Below the pieces are notes generated by a model. It was not told the origin of the DNA, made no database searches, and worked only from the letters and a program-made list of their open reading frames with translations. Shown piece by piece: positions 1 to 6,479 of a stretch of 7,204 nucleotides of DNA. Made by a program: the position numbers and the translations under genes. Numbering within the stretch: the first letter of the stretch is position 1; each line of letters opens with the position of its first letter. Source of the DNA: Patescibacteria group bacterium (lineage in GTDB: Bacteria; Patescibacteriota; Minisyncoccia; Moranbacterales; UBA1568); NCBI GenBank assembly GCA_030917745.1, contig JAUPUC010000022.1:1-7204 (forward strand), written 5' to 3'.

Positions 1-1707
1 ATCAGCATATCTCATCTTCACCATTTCAAGACGCAAATCTCGTAATTCACGAAGTTTGTTTTGGTATGCCTCTTTTTTCTCTTCAACTTTCTCATTTTGG
101 ATACCCTTTCCGGAAATACCAAGTATTCCTTTCAATCGGCTCATCACCGTCCGACTCTCATTATCTGCCATAACATATTCCAAGCGTGCCTGATTACACG
201 CCAAAGTAGCAGCATCAATTCTCTCAATTCTCTGTCGCAATCCCCCCTCTGGTGCGTCTCCTCCTACTTCTCCATTCGGTCCTCGACCAAAGGCTGCGAA
301 TACCGCTGCCTCTTCTGCTGATCCTGGAACGGCCATTCGGGCATTTTCGATATCCCCATCTGATTCCTCCGCCTGCGTCTTTTGATTCTCAGTGCGGAGT
401 GGATGATTCCGCGTCCTCACGACAGCTGGTGCGGGCTCTCTCTGAAGCGCCTCTCGTTCATCAGCCTGCTGATCAGTTTCTTTCAAATAGTCTTCCACCC
501 AAACACTCCCATCTCGGTACTGATCATCACTAGCCCGAGGTTGCGAATTTACCGTATGGAGTGGATTATCTCGCGTTCTCACGATAGCGGGTGCGGATTC
601 ATTCGGAAGAGCTTCTCCTGGATCAACTTGCAAAACGGCGTCCACTACTCCTGTTTTCACCCCAGGTTCTGCATCCACTCTTGATTGCTCTCCGATTTGC
701 TTTGGAGCTACTGATGGTGCCTGTTCGAATGTCATAGTGTCTGCTGAGTTATTGTCTGTTGGGTTTGTTTGTACATCGATATTTTGTACTTCTGATGCCT
801 CCAGAGGCCCCGGCGGTTGAACGGGAGTCTCTCCTATTTCACCGGATAACTGATTATTTGCTTTTTTACTACTGCCTTTCCGACGTCTTCCGCCAATATT
901 GGATTGTCGATCTCCACCAATACGTAATTGTTGATCAATAGCCTCCTCATCCGGATTTGCTGGAGGAGAAACCGTAGAAGAGTCCACATCATTTTCTCCT
1001 CCTGTTTTTCCACCATAAAGCGCCCCCTTAATCACTCCCGGCTGCGGTCGAGTCATACCGCGTGGGTCACCAGCAAGTTGATCCACACTCTCCACTACTA
1101 AACCTTGAGCGGTGACTTCTGGCACGCTCCTCTCTCCCGACGCCTCTTCCGGTACTGGAACCGGGCTCTCTGGTATCACAGGTGCAGCCTCCGCCGTTAC
1201 CTGATCTGCATTCCGTCTGGATTCTTCCTGCACTCTCGCCTCCAACTCCGCTAACTCCGCAAAGTCATCTGCGCCGAATTCAAAGGGAGAGAATCTTTTT
1301 TTTCCCTGAGCATCCTCTTCAATCACCTCTTCCAGCCAAGCCCGAGACAGTGTTCTTTTCGAAGTATAATTTCTTCCAGTCGCACTTGAAGTTTGTTCGA
1401 CCTCAATATCTCCATTACCAAACACCCGTGTAATTTCAGAAATCTCACCCGGATGAGCAGTATCCTGAAAACATACCCCTACCTCTAGCTTAAATCCAAA
1501 TGCTTCCCTAAATTCATCCTCTATATGCCCTGAAGATTCACGCTCTCTTCCCTGACTCCGCGGTACCCGTTTCATTTTCTTTGGTGATGCAAAAACTCTA
1601 TCTTCGGGTTTCGGACCATGAAGCTCCGCAGAGCGCTGAGCACGCGTTCTTGATAGTTTTTTCCCCTGCTCAGGGTCCACAAGAAAATTAGTTTTTTCTC
1701 CTCCCAT
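1..1707 (-). CDS. Large orphan protein, disordered and coiled, 3' end missing
   Basis: This frame is open for 569 codons from an ATG at 1707-1705 and leaves the window at the left edge without a stop, so the gene is partial. The start is supported by AAGGAG (1725-1720) 12 bases upstream and by a 9-bp gap to the preceding gene. No signal peptide or membrane segment is visible, so it is probably cytoplasmic. Residues 1-60 are basic and polar. Residues about 64-130 look folded and beta-rich (VGVCF, EITRVFGNGDIEVEQ, then a helix with AWLEEVIEE). Residues about 150-490 are low complexity, rich in E, P, G, Q and N, and probably disordered; they contain a repeated [IV]VRTR..PL.T motif (residues 370-385 and 424-439). 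Residues about 490-569 are charged and helical (LRQRIERIDAA, KLRELRDLRLEMVKM), probably coiled coil. I do not recognise the family. From memory, large CPR proteins carry similar charged helical modules, but this is weak. Function unknown. Confidence 0.85.
   Translation of the reverse strand, partial: MGGEKTNFLVDPEQGKKLSRTRAQRSAELHGPKPEDRVFASPKKMKRVPRSQGRERESSGHIEDEFREAFGFKLEVGVCFQDTAHPGEISEITRVFGNGDIEVEQTSSATGRNYTSKRTLSRAWLEEVIEEDAQGKKRFSPFEFGADDFAELAELEARVQEESRRNADQVTAEAAPVIPESPVPVPEEASGERSVPEVTAQGLVVESVDQLAGDPRGMTRPQPGVIKGALYGGKTGGENDVDSSTVSPPANPDEEAIDQQLRIGGDRQSNIGGRRRKGSSKKANNQLSGEIGETPVQPPGPLEASEVQNIDVQTNPTDNNSADTMTFEQAPSVAPKQIGEQSRVDAEPGVKTGVVDAVLQVDPGEALPNESAPAIVRTRDNPLHTVNSQPRASDDQYRDGSVWVEDYLKETDQQADEREALQREPAPAVVRTRNHPLRTENQKTQAEESDGDIENARMAVPGSAEEAAVFAAFGRGPNGEVGGDAPEGGLRQRIERIDAATLACNQARLEYVMADNESRTVMSRLKGILGISGKGIQNEKVEEKKEAYQNKLRELRDLRLEMVKMRYAD
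395..438 (-). repeat. Imperfect direct repeat, copy A, inside the large orphan gene
   Basis: On the minus strand this encodes EPAPAVVRTRNHPLR (about residues 424-438 of the large orphan protein). It matches copy B at 557-600 at roughly 35 of 44 bases, offset by exactly 162 bp (54 codons), so the reading frame is kept. Confidence 0.7.
557..600 (-). repeat. Imperfect direct repeat, copy B, inside the large orphan gene
   Basis: On the minus strand this encodes ESAPAIVRTRDNPLH (about residues 370-384). Many differences from copy A are synonymous or conservative (I/V, D/N, N/H, H/R), suggesting an old in-frame duplication retained at protein level rather than a recent DNA repeat. Confidence 0.7.
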
Positions 1708-1716
1708 ACAAAAATA

Positions 1717-2235
1717 TTACTCCTTTTCTTTTATCTCCTCTTTGTTTTCTTTTTCTTCTTTGCGCTTCTCTAATTGATAACCATTCTCGGTAACAAACTG
1801 GCGAATTTCTTCTCCGGAACCAAAAAACCATTCCCCATGCGGAAGAGGCTTTTTCTTTTCAAATAAAGCGCGCGCTTTTCGAATAAAAGATGACTTTGAG
1901 CCATCAAGAGTATCCTGAGTTCGAAAACGAATACTCACTCCTCCAACAGCTGTCACCATATCAACCCGAAATGATGTTTCTTCGTTTGCCCAAACATCAC
2001 CAACTGATACCCCGCCAGATGATGTCATCACGGCAACCGGCTCTTGCACAGAAACGGATGCCCCTTTTTCTGTGGGTGCCACAACTGAAGCAGCCACTGG
2101 CTCCGTATTTTCTGTCTCAGACAAAACCGGTGATTCAGTAACCGGTGCCGGCTGCGTAACTGGGACAGAAAGTGTATTCGTGTCTGTTGCTGGTACTCCA
2201 TTTTGTTCTACATTCATTTCTTGCGTTTCGTTCAT
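1717..2235 (-). CDS. Orphan 172-aa protein with disordered N-terminus and small folded core
   Basis: I start this at the ATG 2235-2233. A TTG two codons upstream (2241) is in frame but less likely, and an ATG at 2217 is another possibility. No strong ribosome site precedes it; AAAAGG lies more than 15 bases away. Residues 1-75 are rich in T, P, V and E and probably disordered. Residues about 76-155 look folded: a beta-rich part (SVGDVWANEETSFRVDMV, VSIRFRTQD), a helix (SSFIRKARALFEKKK) and a C-terminal helix (GEEIRQFVTENGYQLEK). The last 17 residues are almost all K, E, R and N. There is no signal peptide or membrane segment. It is the first gene of a minus-strand pair, its stop (1719-1717) overlapping the region of the next gene's ribosome site. 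Its core weakly resembles residues 76-128 of that neighbour. No family recognised; function unknown. Confidence 0.8.
   Translation of the reverse strand: MNETQEMNVEQNGVPATDTNTLSVPVTQPAPVTESPVLSETENTEPVAASVVAPTEKGASVSVQEPVAVMTSSGGVSVGDVWANEETSFRVDMVTAVGGVSIRFRTQDTLDGSKSSFIRKARALFEKKKPLPHGEWFFGSGEEIRQFVTENGYQLEKRKEEKENKEEIKEKE
1720..1725 (-). promoter_or_regulatory. Ribosome binding site AAGGAG for the large orphan gene
   Basis: AAGGAG on the minus strand ends 12 bases before the ATG at 1707 and abuts the stop codon of the upstream 172-aa gene (GGAG then TAA region). The spacing is slightly long. It is the only clear Shine-Dalgarno sequence at any start in the window, and its position suggests the two genes are translated from one transcript. 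Confidence 0.6.
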
Positions 2236-2266
2236 ACACAAAAATAAATAGCGCCTTTTAAATCAC

Positions 2267-2295
2267 TTCATCTTTTATGATGACTTTAGTATAAT
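2267..2295 (+). promoter_or_regulatory. Candidate promoter for the glycosyltransferase cluster
   Basis: A perfect TATAAT lies at 2290-2295 in the divergent intergenic region. A weak -35 (TTCATC, 2267-2272) sits 17 bp upstream. Transcription would start near 2302, giving a leader of about 70 bases before the ATG at 2372. A 5-bp inverted repeat, TCATC (2268-2272) and GATGA (2279-2283), overlaps the -35 and spacer and could be an operator, though 5-bp arms can arise by chance. Confidence 0.4.
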
Positions 2296-2316
2296 AGTAC
2301 CATAATCAAGTTGAAA
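2289..2316 (-). promoter_or_regulatory. Candidate minus-strand promoter for the orphan gene pair
   Basis: On the minus strand a TATACT -10-like box lies at about 2294-2289, with a weak -35 candidate (TTCAAC, about 2317-2312) upstream. It overlaps the plus-strand TATAAT almost completely, so the two directions may compete for RNA polymerase. The -35 is poor and the call rests mainly on the -10 box and the divergent layout. Confidence 0.25.
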
Positions 2317-2371
2317 AATAAAAAGAAAGTGATCTTCTGAAAGATTCAGATATTTTTTTCGATAGCTCCTT

Positions 2372-3985
2372 ATGTGGAATTTTTTACAATCACGTTTCCC
2401 ACTCATTCTTTCGCTCACCGCCCTCCTCCTTCTCGCTTTTTTTCTTCGCATCTATCACCTCGAATCTCTCCCTCTAGGTCTCTACCCTGATGAAGCAGCC
2501 AATGGCGTCGATGCGCTGCATGCCATAGAAACTCGTCATTTTGAACTCTTCTACCCAGCAAATTTCGGACGCGAGGGACTCTTCATCAATCTACAAGCGC
2601 TTTCTATCTGGCTCTTCGGCAATACCATGGTGGCGCTCAAATTCTGTTCGGTTCTTTTTGGAACTTTTACGGTACTCGGTCTTTTCCTTCTTGGAAAAGA
2701 GCTCTTCCATCGCACAAGCGTCGGTCTCAGCGCTGCCTTCATGATAGCCACCTCTTATTGGGCCATCAATTTCTCTCGTATTGGATTTCGCGCTATCATG
2801 ACTTCCTTCCTTCTCTCCTTTGCTTTCTTCTTCTTCTTTCGTGGTCTCAGGACACAAAAAAAACAAGACTTTCTTATTTCAGGGCTTATCTTTGGACTTG
2901 GAGTTCATACCTATATCGCCTTTCGTGTCGCGCCGCTCATTCTCATTCTCCTTCTCCCCGCGCTCATGCTTTCATATGAACACTTCTTTCGTCGTTTCTG
3001 GAAACACGGCCTGACTTTTATTTTGGGCGCCTTTATCACCGCTGCTCCCATGTTATTTCACTTCTTTATTTCGCATCCAGAGGACTTCGAATCTCGTTCT
3101 TCTCATATATCCGTATTTTCACCAAGCGTAAACCATGGAGACTTACTCGGAACACTCACCCAAACCTTCTCCACATCTCTCATCAAATACAATTTTCTCG
3201 GTGATCAAAATTGGCGACACAATTACCCGCCATACCCCATACTTGATCCAATAGTGGGTACTTTCTTCCTCACCGGATTTTGTATACTTCTTTTCCAGTT
3301 CTTCCGACTCCTCTATCGGAGAATCCGCTACACTGACCGAGATTTTCATCTTGTTATTTACACCTTCCTCTTTGGATCTTTCTTCACTATGCTCGCTCCG
3401 GAATTCCTCACCAATGAAGGACTCCCGCACGCTCTCCGCTCCATCGGTACCCAAGTACCTGTTTTTCTTTTCGCTTCCGTACCAGTTCTCTGGATTCTCA
3501 ACAAAGCAAAGCACTCAGCTGCCGGTCTCCGTCTTGCCCTCTTTTCCTTTCTTCTGATTGCTTTCTCAGTTTCCGCTTGTTTCAATATCGTAAAATATTT
3601 TGTCCTTTTTGCTCACAGCCCACAAGCCGGAGAATCTTTCAATGAAAACTATACCAACATGGCAAAATATCTTCTCTCTCTCCCAGATCAGACTCAGAAA
3701 TACTACCTGATTGATAGCAATGGCAATAGAGATCGTTTTCATTTACCAGTTGCTGGGATGCCGGTGTACTTTTTCACATATCATCGAGTACAAAATTTTG
3801 AAATCGTTTCCCCTGAGACCACCCTTCGTCAACCCGGTGTCTATATCATGACCCATTTCGATCAAGCAATCTTCGAAAAACTGAAAACGCTCTCTCCTGG
3901 CGCGTATACAGAACATATCGACATGAACGGTCCAAATCGCAAAGGTGGAGATTTTGACGTTGTTATTCTCCCAGAAATCAAATAA
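2372..3985 (+). CDS. GT-C membrane glycosyltransferase, family 39-like
   Basis: A 537-aa polytopic membrane protein. An N-terminal membrane helix (about residues 9-27) is followed by a first outer loop carrying the acidic pair D40-E41 in LYPDEAANG, the position of the catalytic/metal-binding motif in GT-C transferases. Further family-like signatures are GREGLFI (about 67-73), SYWAINFSRIGFRA (128-141) and NEGLPHALRSIG (348-359). Hydrophobic segments continue at about 90-107, 144-157, 168-200, 212-232, 294-310, 326-342, 362-376 and 386-411. Residues about 415-537 form a hydrophilic C-terminal domain, presumably outside. Family knowledge: such enzymes transfer a sugar from a polyprenyl-phosphate donor to a protein, lipid or glycan on the outer face. 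The acceptor and sugar cannot be read from sequence. ATG 2372 is well placed before the first helix; no Shine-Dalgarno is visible. It opens a co-directional cluster with a second transferase 72 bp downstream. Confidence 0.9.
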   Translation: MWNFLQSRFPLILSLTALLLLAFFLRIYHLESLPLGLYPDEAANGVDALHAIETRHFELFYPANFGREGLFINLQALSIWLFGNTMVALKFCSVLFGTFTVLGLFLLGKELFHRTSVGLSAAFMIATSYWAINFSRIGFRAIMTSFLLSFAFFFFFRGLRTQKKQDFLISGLIFGLGVHTYIAFRVAPLILILLLPALMLSYEHFFRRFWKHGLTFILGAFITAAPMLFHFFISHPEDFESRSSHISVFSPSVNHGDLLGTLTQTFSTSLIKYNFLGDQNWRHNYPPYPILDPIVGTFFLTGFCILLFQFFRLLYRRIRYTDRDFHLVIYTFLFGSFFTMLAPEFLTNEGLPHALRSIGTQVPVFLFASVPVLWILNKAKHSAAGLRLALFSFLLIAFSVSACFNIVKYFVLFAHSPQAGESFNENYTNMAKYLLSLPDQTQKYYLIDSNGNRDRFHLPVAGMPVYFFTYHRVQNFEIVSPETTLRQPGVYIMTHFDQAIFEKLKTLSPGAYTEHIDMNGPNRKGGDFDVVILPEIK

Positions 3986-4057
3986 ATATACTGTTCACTT
4001 TTTCTTGCTCCCTTCCTTTAATACAACCAATCTCTAATCTTTTCTGACTCTTTTCTT

Positions 4058-5950
4058 ATGCATCACCTCAAAAAACATGCTCCCTGGATAGTTACTGGTT
4101 TACTCGCTTTCTATGGCATCCTCTCTCTTCTTCTCTCAAGCCAAGAGTCGGCAATCTATGACGAAAGAGCGCATATCCCGGCTGCCTATAGTTCTGTCCG
4201 CTATGGAGATATGCGTCTCAACCCAGAGCATCCGCCGCTTCTCAAAAATCTCGTCGGACTCCCCCTCCTTTTCCTCAACGTAGAATTCCCCACCAACACT
4301 CCTGAATGGAAAACCGGCACCAATGAACAATGGGTACTTGGTGATATTTTCATGAACTGCACCCGGCCAGATATCGTGTGCAATAACAGTGAAACTCTTC
4401 TCTTCTTAGCACGTCTTCCTATCACGCTCATCGCCCTCGTTTTAGCATTCTTCCTTTTCCTGTGGGGACGCGAAATGAGCGGAACACTCACTGGTCTCTT
4501 CGCTATCGCACTCTTTGTCTTTGACCCGAATATCATTGCGCATGGACACTATGTCACAACTGATATCGGCATTGCCGCCTTCATGTTTTTTTCTTTCTAC
4601 ACTTTTATTCATTTTCTCAAAAAACCAACCTGGAGAAACGTATTCATCGCTGGCATTTTTCTGGGTCTCGTAGAACTTACCAAATTTTCCGCCGTTCTTC
4701 TCTTTCCTATCTTTGGTCTTTTTGTCCTGCTGTATGCTCTCACAAAACAGGCATCGCCTCTCCAAAATTCCACTTCCCATTTTCGTCTCCGTCAAATTGG
4801 TGAGTACCTCGGAAAATACACCATAATGATACTGGTCTGTTTTTCGCTTATCACTCTCTTTTACGCGTTCAATACCTGGAACATGCCGGAAGAAAAAACA
4901 CTCGACACATCTCATTATATGTTTTCCCCGCACACGGGTGTCGGTGAAAATGCTGGTAAACGCTTCGCCCGAACCACACTCGATGCCATGGTGCAGATTC
5001 CAGGACTCGATCCTCTGGCGCACTATCTTCTCGGTGTCTTTATGGTGTTTTCCCGAGTGGCCGGTGGAAATACTTTTTACTTCCTGGGCACTGTGTCGGA
5101 AGATGCATCACCAGCTTATTTCCCCATCCTGTTTTTAACCAAGGAAACCCTCCCTTTCCTGTTTCTCCTCCTCATCACCTCTGTCTATACCGTTTTCCGT
5201 ATCATCAAAACCTTTCGAAATAAACCCGTCTCCACCTATTACTCCATCCTCGTTCATTCTTTCCAAGAACGCATCGCTCAGTATCTCGCCGTGTTTTTTA
5301 TCCTTTTCTACGCTGTGATAAGTATCACTGGTAATCTCAATATTGGTTTCCGTCACCTTTTCCCAATTCTCCCCTTTCTCTATCTCCTCATGGCAAAGAC
5401 TGCGGCAGATTTCTATCACCGGAATAAACAACAACTCGGGTACATTCTCCGCCCACTTACCGCTCTTTTCTTTGTCCTCCTCTTCATTACCCCGCTTGCT
5501 ATCTATCCGAATTACCTTTCGTATTACAACTTGCTCGCCGGTGGGAATAAAAATGGCTACATGATCGCTACTGATTCGAATTATGACTGGGGACAGGATC
5601 TCAAACACCTTCGTGACTTTATTGATGACTACAATCGCCGGTGCCCATATCTTGAGATGAACTCAATCGGTCAATGTCCCATCTCTCCTATTCACCTTGA
5701 CTACTTCGGTGGATCTAATCCAGCTCTCTACCTCGGAAATCGCTACGATAACTGGTACGCTGCCAAAACTCCTGAACCAGGTTGGTATGCCATTTCAGCT
5801 GTTTTTCTGCAAGAAGGACTCTACAAGGCCAAAGCTCCCGGACAGCAAGGCTATGAATGGCTCCACAATCTCGGTGAAACAGCCCGCGCCGGTGACTCCA
5901 TTTTCATCTTTTACGTCAGTCCAGAAGATCTCAACCGCTCATCTCAGTAA
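4058..5950 (+). CDS. GT39/PMT_2-like phospholipid carrier-dependent glycosyltransferase
   Basis: A 630-aa polytopic membrane protein of the dolichyl-phosphate-mannose mannosyltransferase-like (PMT_2, GT39) group. After an N-terminal helix (about residues 9-27), the first outer loop carries the D35-E36 pair in IYDERAHI and the NPEHPPLLK motif (55-63). Other subfamily signatures are DPNIIAHGHYVTTD (156-169), ELTKFSA (206-212), NIGFRHLFPILPF (428-440), YPNYLSYYN (483-491) and DSNYDWGQDLKHL (506-518). About ten hydrophobic segments lie between 10 and 482; residues 483-630 form a hydrophilic C-terminal domain. The likely reaction is sugar transfer from a polyprenyl-phosphate carrier to an unknown acceptor outside the membrane. 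C101/C108 and C529/C540 fall in predicted outer regions and could form disulfides. It is a distant relative of the preceding gene, not a recent copy. No Shine-Dalgarno precedes the ATG; the leader is pyrimidine-rich. Confidence 0.93.
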   Translation: MHHLKKHAPWIVTGLLAFYGILSLLLSSQESAIYDERAHIPAAYSSVRYGDMRLNPEHPPLLKNLVGLPLLFLNVEFPTNTPEWKTGTNEQWVLGDIFMNCTRPDIVCNNSETLLFLARLPITLIALVLAFFLFLWGREMSGTLTGLFAIALFVFDPNIIAHGHYVTTDIGIAAFMFFSFYTFIHFLKKPTWRNVFIAGIFLGLVELTKFSAVLLFPIFGLFVLLYALTKQASPLQNSTSHFRLRQIGEYLGKYTIMILVCFSLITLFYAFNTWNMPEEKTLDTSHYMFSPHTGVGENAGKRFARTTLDAMVQIPGLDPLAHYLLGVFMVFSRVAGGNTFYFLGTVSEDASPAYFPILFLTKETLPFLFLLLITSVYTVFRIIKTFRNKPVSTYYSILVHSFQERIAQYLAVFFILFYAVISITGNLNIGFRHLFPILPFLYLLMAKTAADFYHRNKQQLGYILRPLTALFFVLLFITPLAIYPNYLSYYNLLAGGNKNGYMIATDSNYDWGQDLKHLRDFIDDYNRRCPYLEMNSIGQCPISPIHLDYFGGSNPALYLGNRYDNWYAAKTPEPGWYAISAVFLQEGLYKAKAPGQQGYEWLHNLGETARAGDSIFIFYVSPEDLNRSSQ

Positions 5951-5968
5951 CCTCTCCCTTACGCTCGT

Positions 5969-6415
5969 ATGCTGAGTGCTTTTCTGCTACTCTATACAGG
6001 TAAATGGCTCATGACTACTCTTATGTTTCCCGAGCGTCCAGTAGTATCAGTTCCTCAGCAAGAAGATTCCCTAAAACAGGAATTCTCTGGAACCATGGTG
6101 CGAATCACTGATGTTTTTGAACAGATACAAATTCTTTGCGCAGAAAATGAAATAGCGAAAAATCTTTTTGAATCCGCAGACAACTGGAGTATGCCTCTCA
6201 AATCACGTCTTCAATTTCTCCGAGATTTACTTGAGGATGACCAGCATGCACCTTCCTTCAAAAATACACTCGCAACTAAGACGCTCGCCTCACTACAAAC
6301 GATCCTGACCACCCTGAGAGAGCAAGTAGCCCAAGGAAATCGCGCTCAAGTTATTCGCATCAAAGAAGCGAAGGAAGCACTAGACCGACTATTCGGCACT
6401 GAATCCCTGTCCTAG
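5969..6415 (+). CDS. Orphan 148-aa protein, possible N-terminal membrane anchor
   Basis: This begins 18 bp after the second transferase and is probably in the same transcript. With the ATG at 5969 the first 20 residues (MLSAFLLLYTGKWLMTTLMF) are hydrophobic and could be a signal anchor, followed by a linker (PERPVVSVPQQEDS). In-frame ATGs at 6011 and 6023 would remove most of this segment; none of the three has a Shine-Dalgarno site, so the start is uncertain. The remainder is mostly helical by composition (ITDVFEQIQILCAENEIAKNLF, split by SADNWSMPLKSRLQF, then TLASLQTILTTLREQVAQ and IRIKEAKEALDRLF), soluble and without catalytic motifs that I can see. It ends with TAG at 6413-6415. I do not recognise the family. 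Position suggests a link with the glycosyltransferases, but that is inference only. Confidence 0.72.
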   Translation: MLSAFLLLYTGKWLMTTLMFPERPVVSVPQQEDSLKQEFSGTMVRITDVFEQIQILCAENEIAKNLFESADNWSMPLKSRLQFLRDLLEDDQHAPSFKNTLATKTLASLQTILTTLREQVAQGNRAQVIRIKEAKEALDRLFGTESLS

Positions 6416-6442
6416 CTCTTCCTGCGTCCACCTTTCATATAC

Positions 6443-6466
6443 AAAAAGAAGAAGATATTTCTTTTT
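6443..6466. terminator. Weak A/T-rich hairpin between convergent genes
   Basis: AAAAAGAA (6443-6450) and TTCTTTTT (6459-6466) form a perfect 8-bp inverted repeat with an 8-base loop, in the 64-bp gap between two converging genes. The run of T at the 3' side would serve the plus strand and the complementary run of A would serve the minus strand, so it could act in both directions. The stem has only one G-C pair and would be weak. Confidence 0.35.
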
Positions 6467-6479
6467 CCTGACTCTCTCT

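Noticed and set aside
395..600. CRISPR array or mobile-element repeat
   Set aside because: Only two imperfect copies, in frame within a coding region and with mostly conservative protein changes; no regular spacers.
252..1433. Several plus-strand and one minus-strand open frame of 60-100 codons between 61 and 1433
   Set aside because: They lie opposite or out of frame within the 569-codon partial gene on the minus strand, have low-complexity Ser/Pro/Leu-rich translations, and show no ribosome sites or motifs.
2236..2241. TTG start at 2241 for the 172-aa orphan
   Set aside because: An ATG two codons downstream is a more likely start and the two-residue extension adds nothing recognisable.
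2591..3585. Minus-strand frames of 91, 123 and 75 codons inside the first transferase gene
   Set aside because: Same reason: antisense to conserved family 39 motifs, charged low-complexity translations, no initiation signals.
3986..4057. Promoter or terminator between the two transferases
   Set aside because: The 72-bp gap is pyrimidine-rich with no convincing -35/-10 pair or stable hairpin; cotranscription is the simpler reading.
4442..5608. Minus-strand frames of 193 and 157 codons inside the second transferase gene
   Set aside because: They are antisense shadows of a well-supported membrane protein; their Glu/Lys/Arg-rich translations are what the reverse of Phe/Leu/Ser-rich codons produces.
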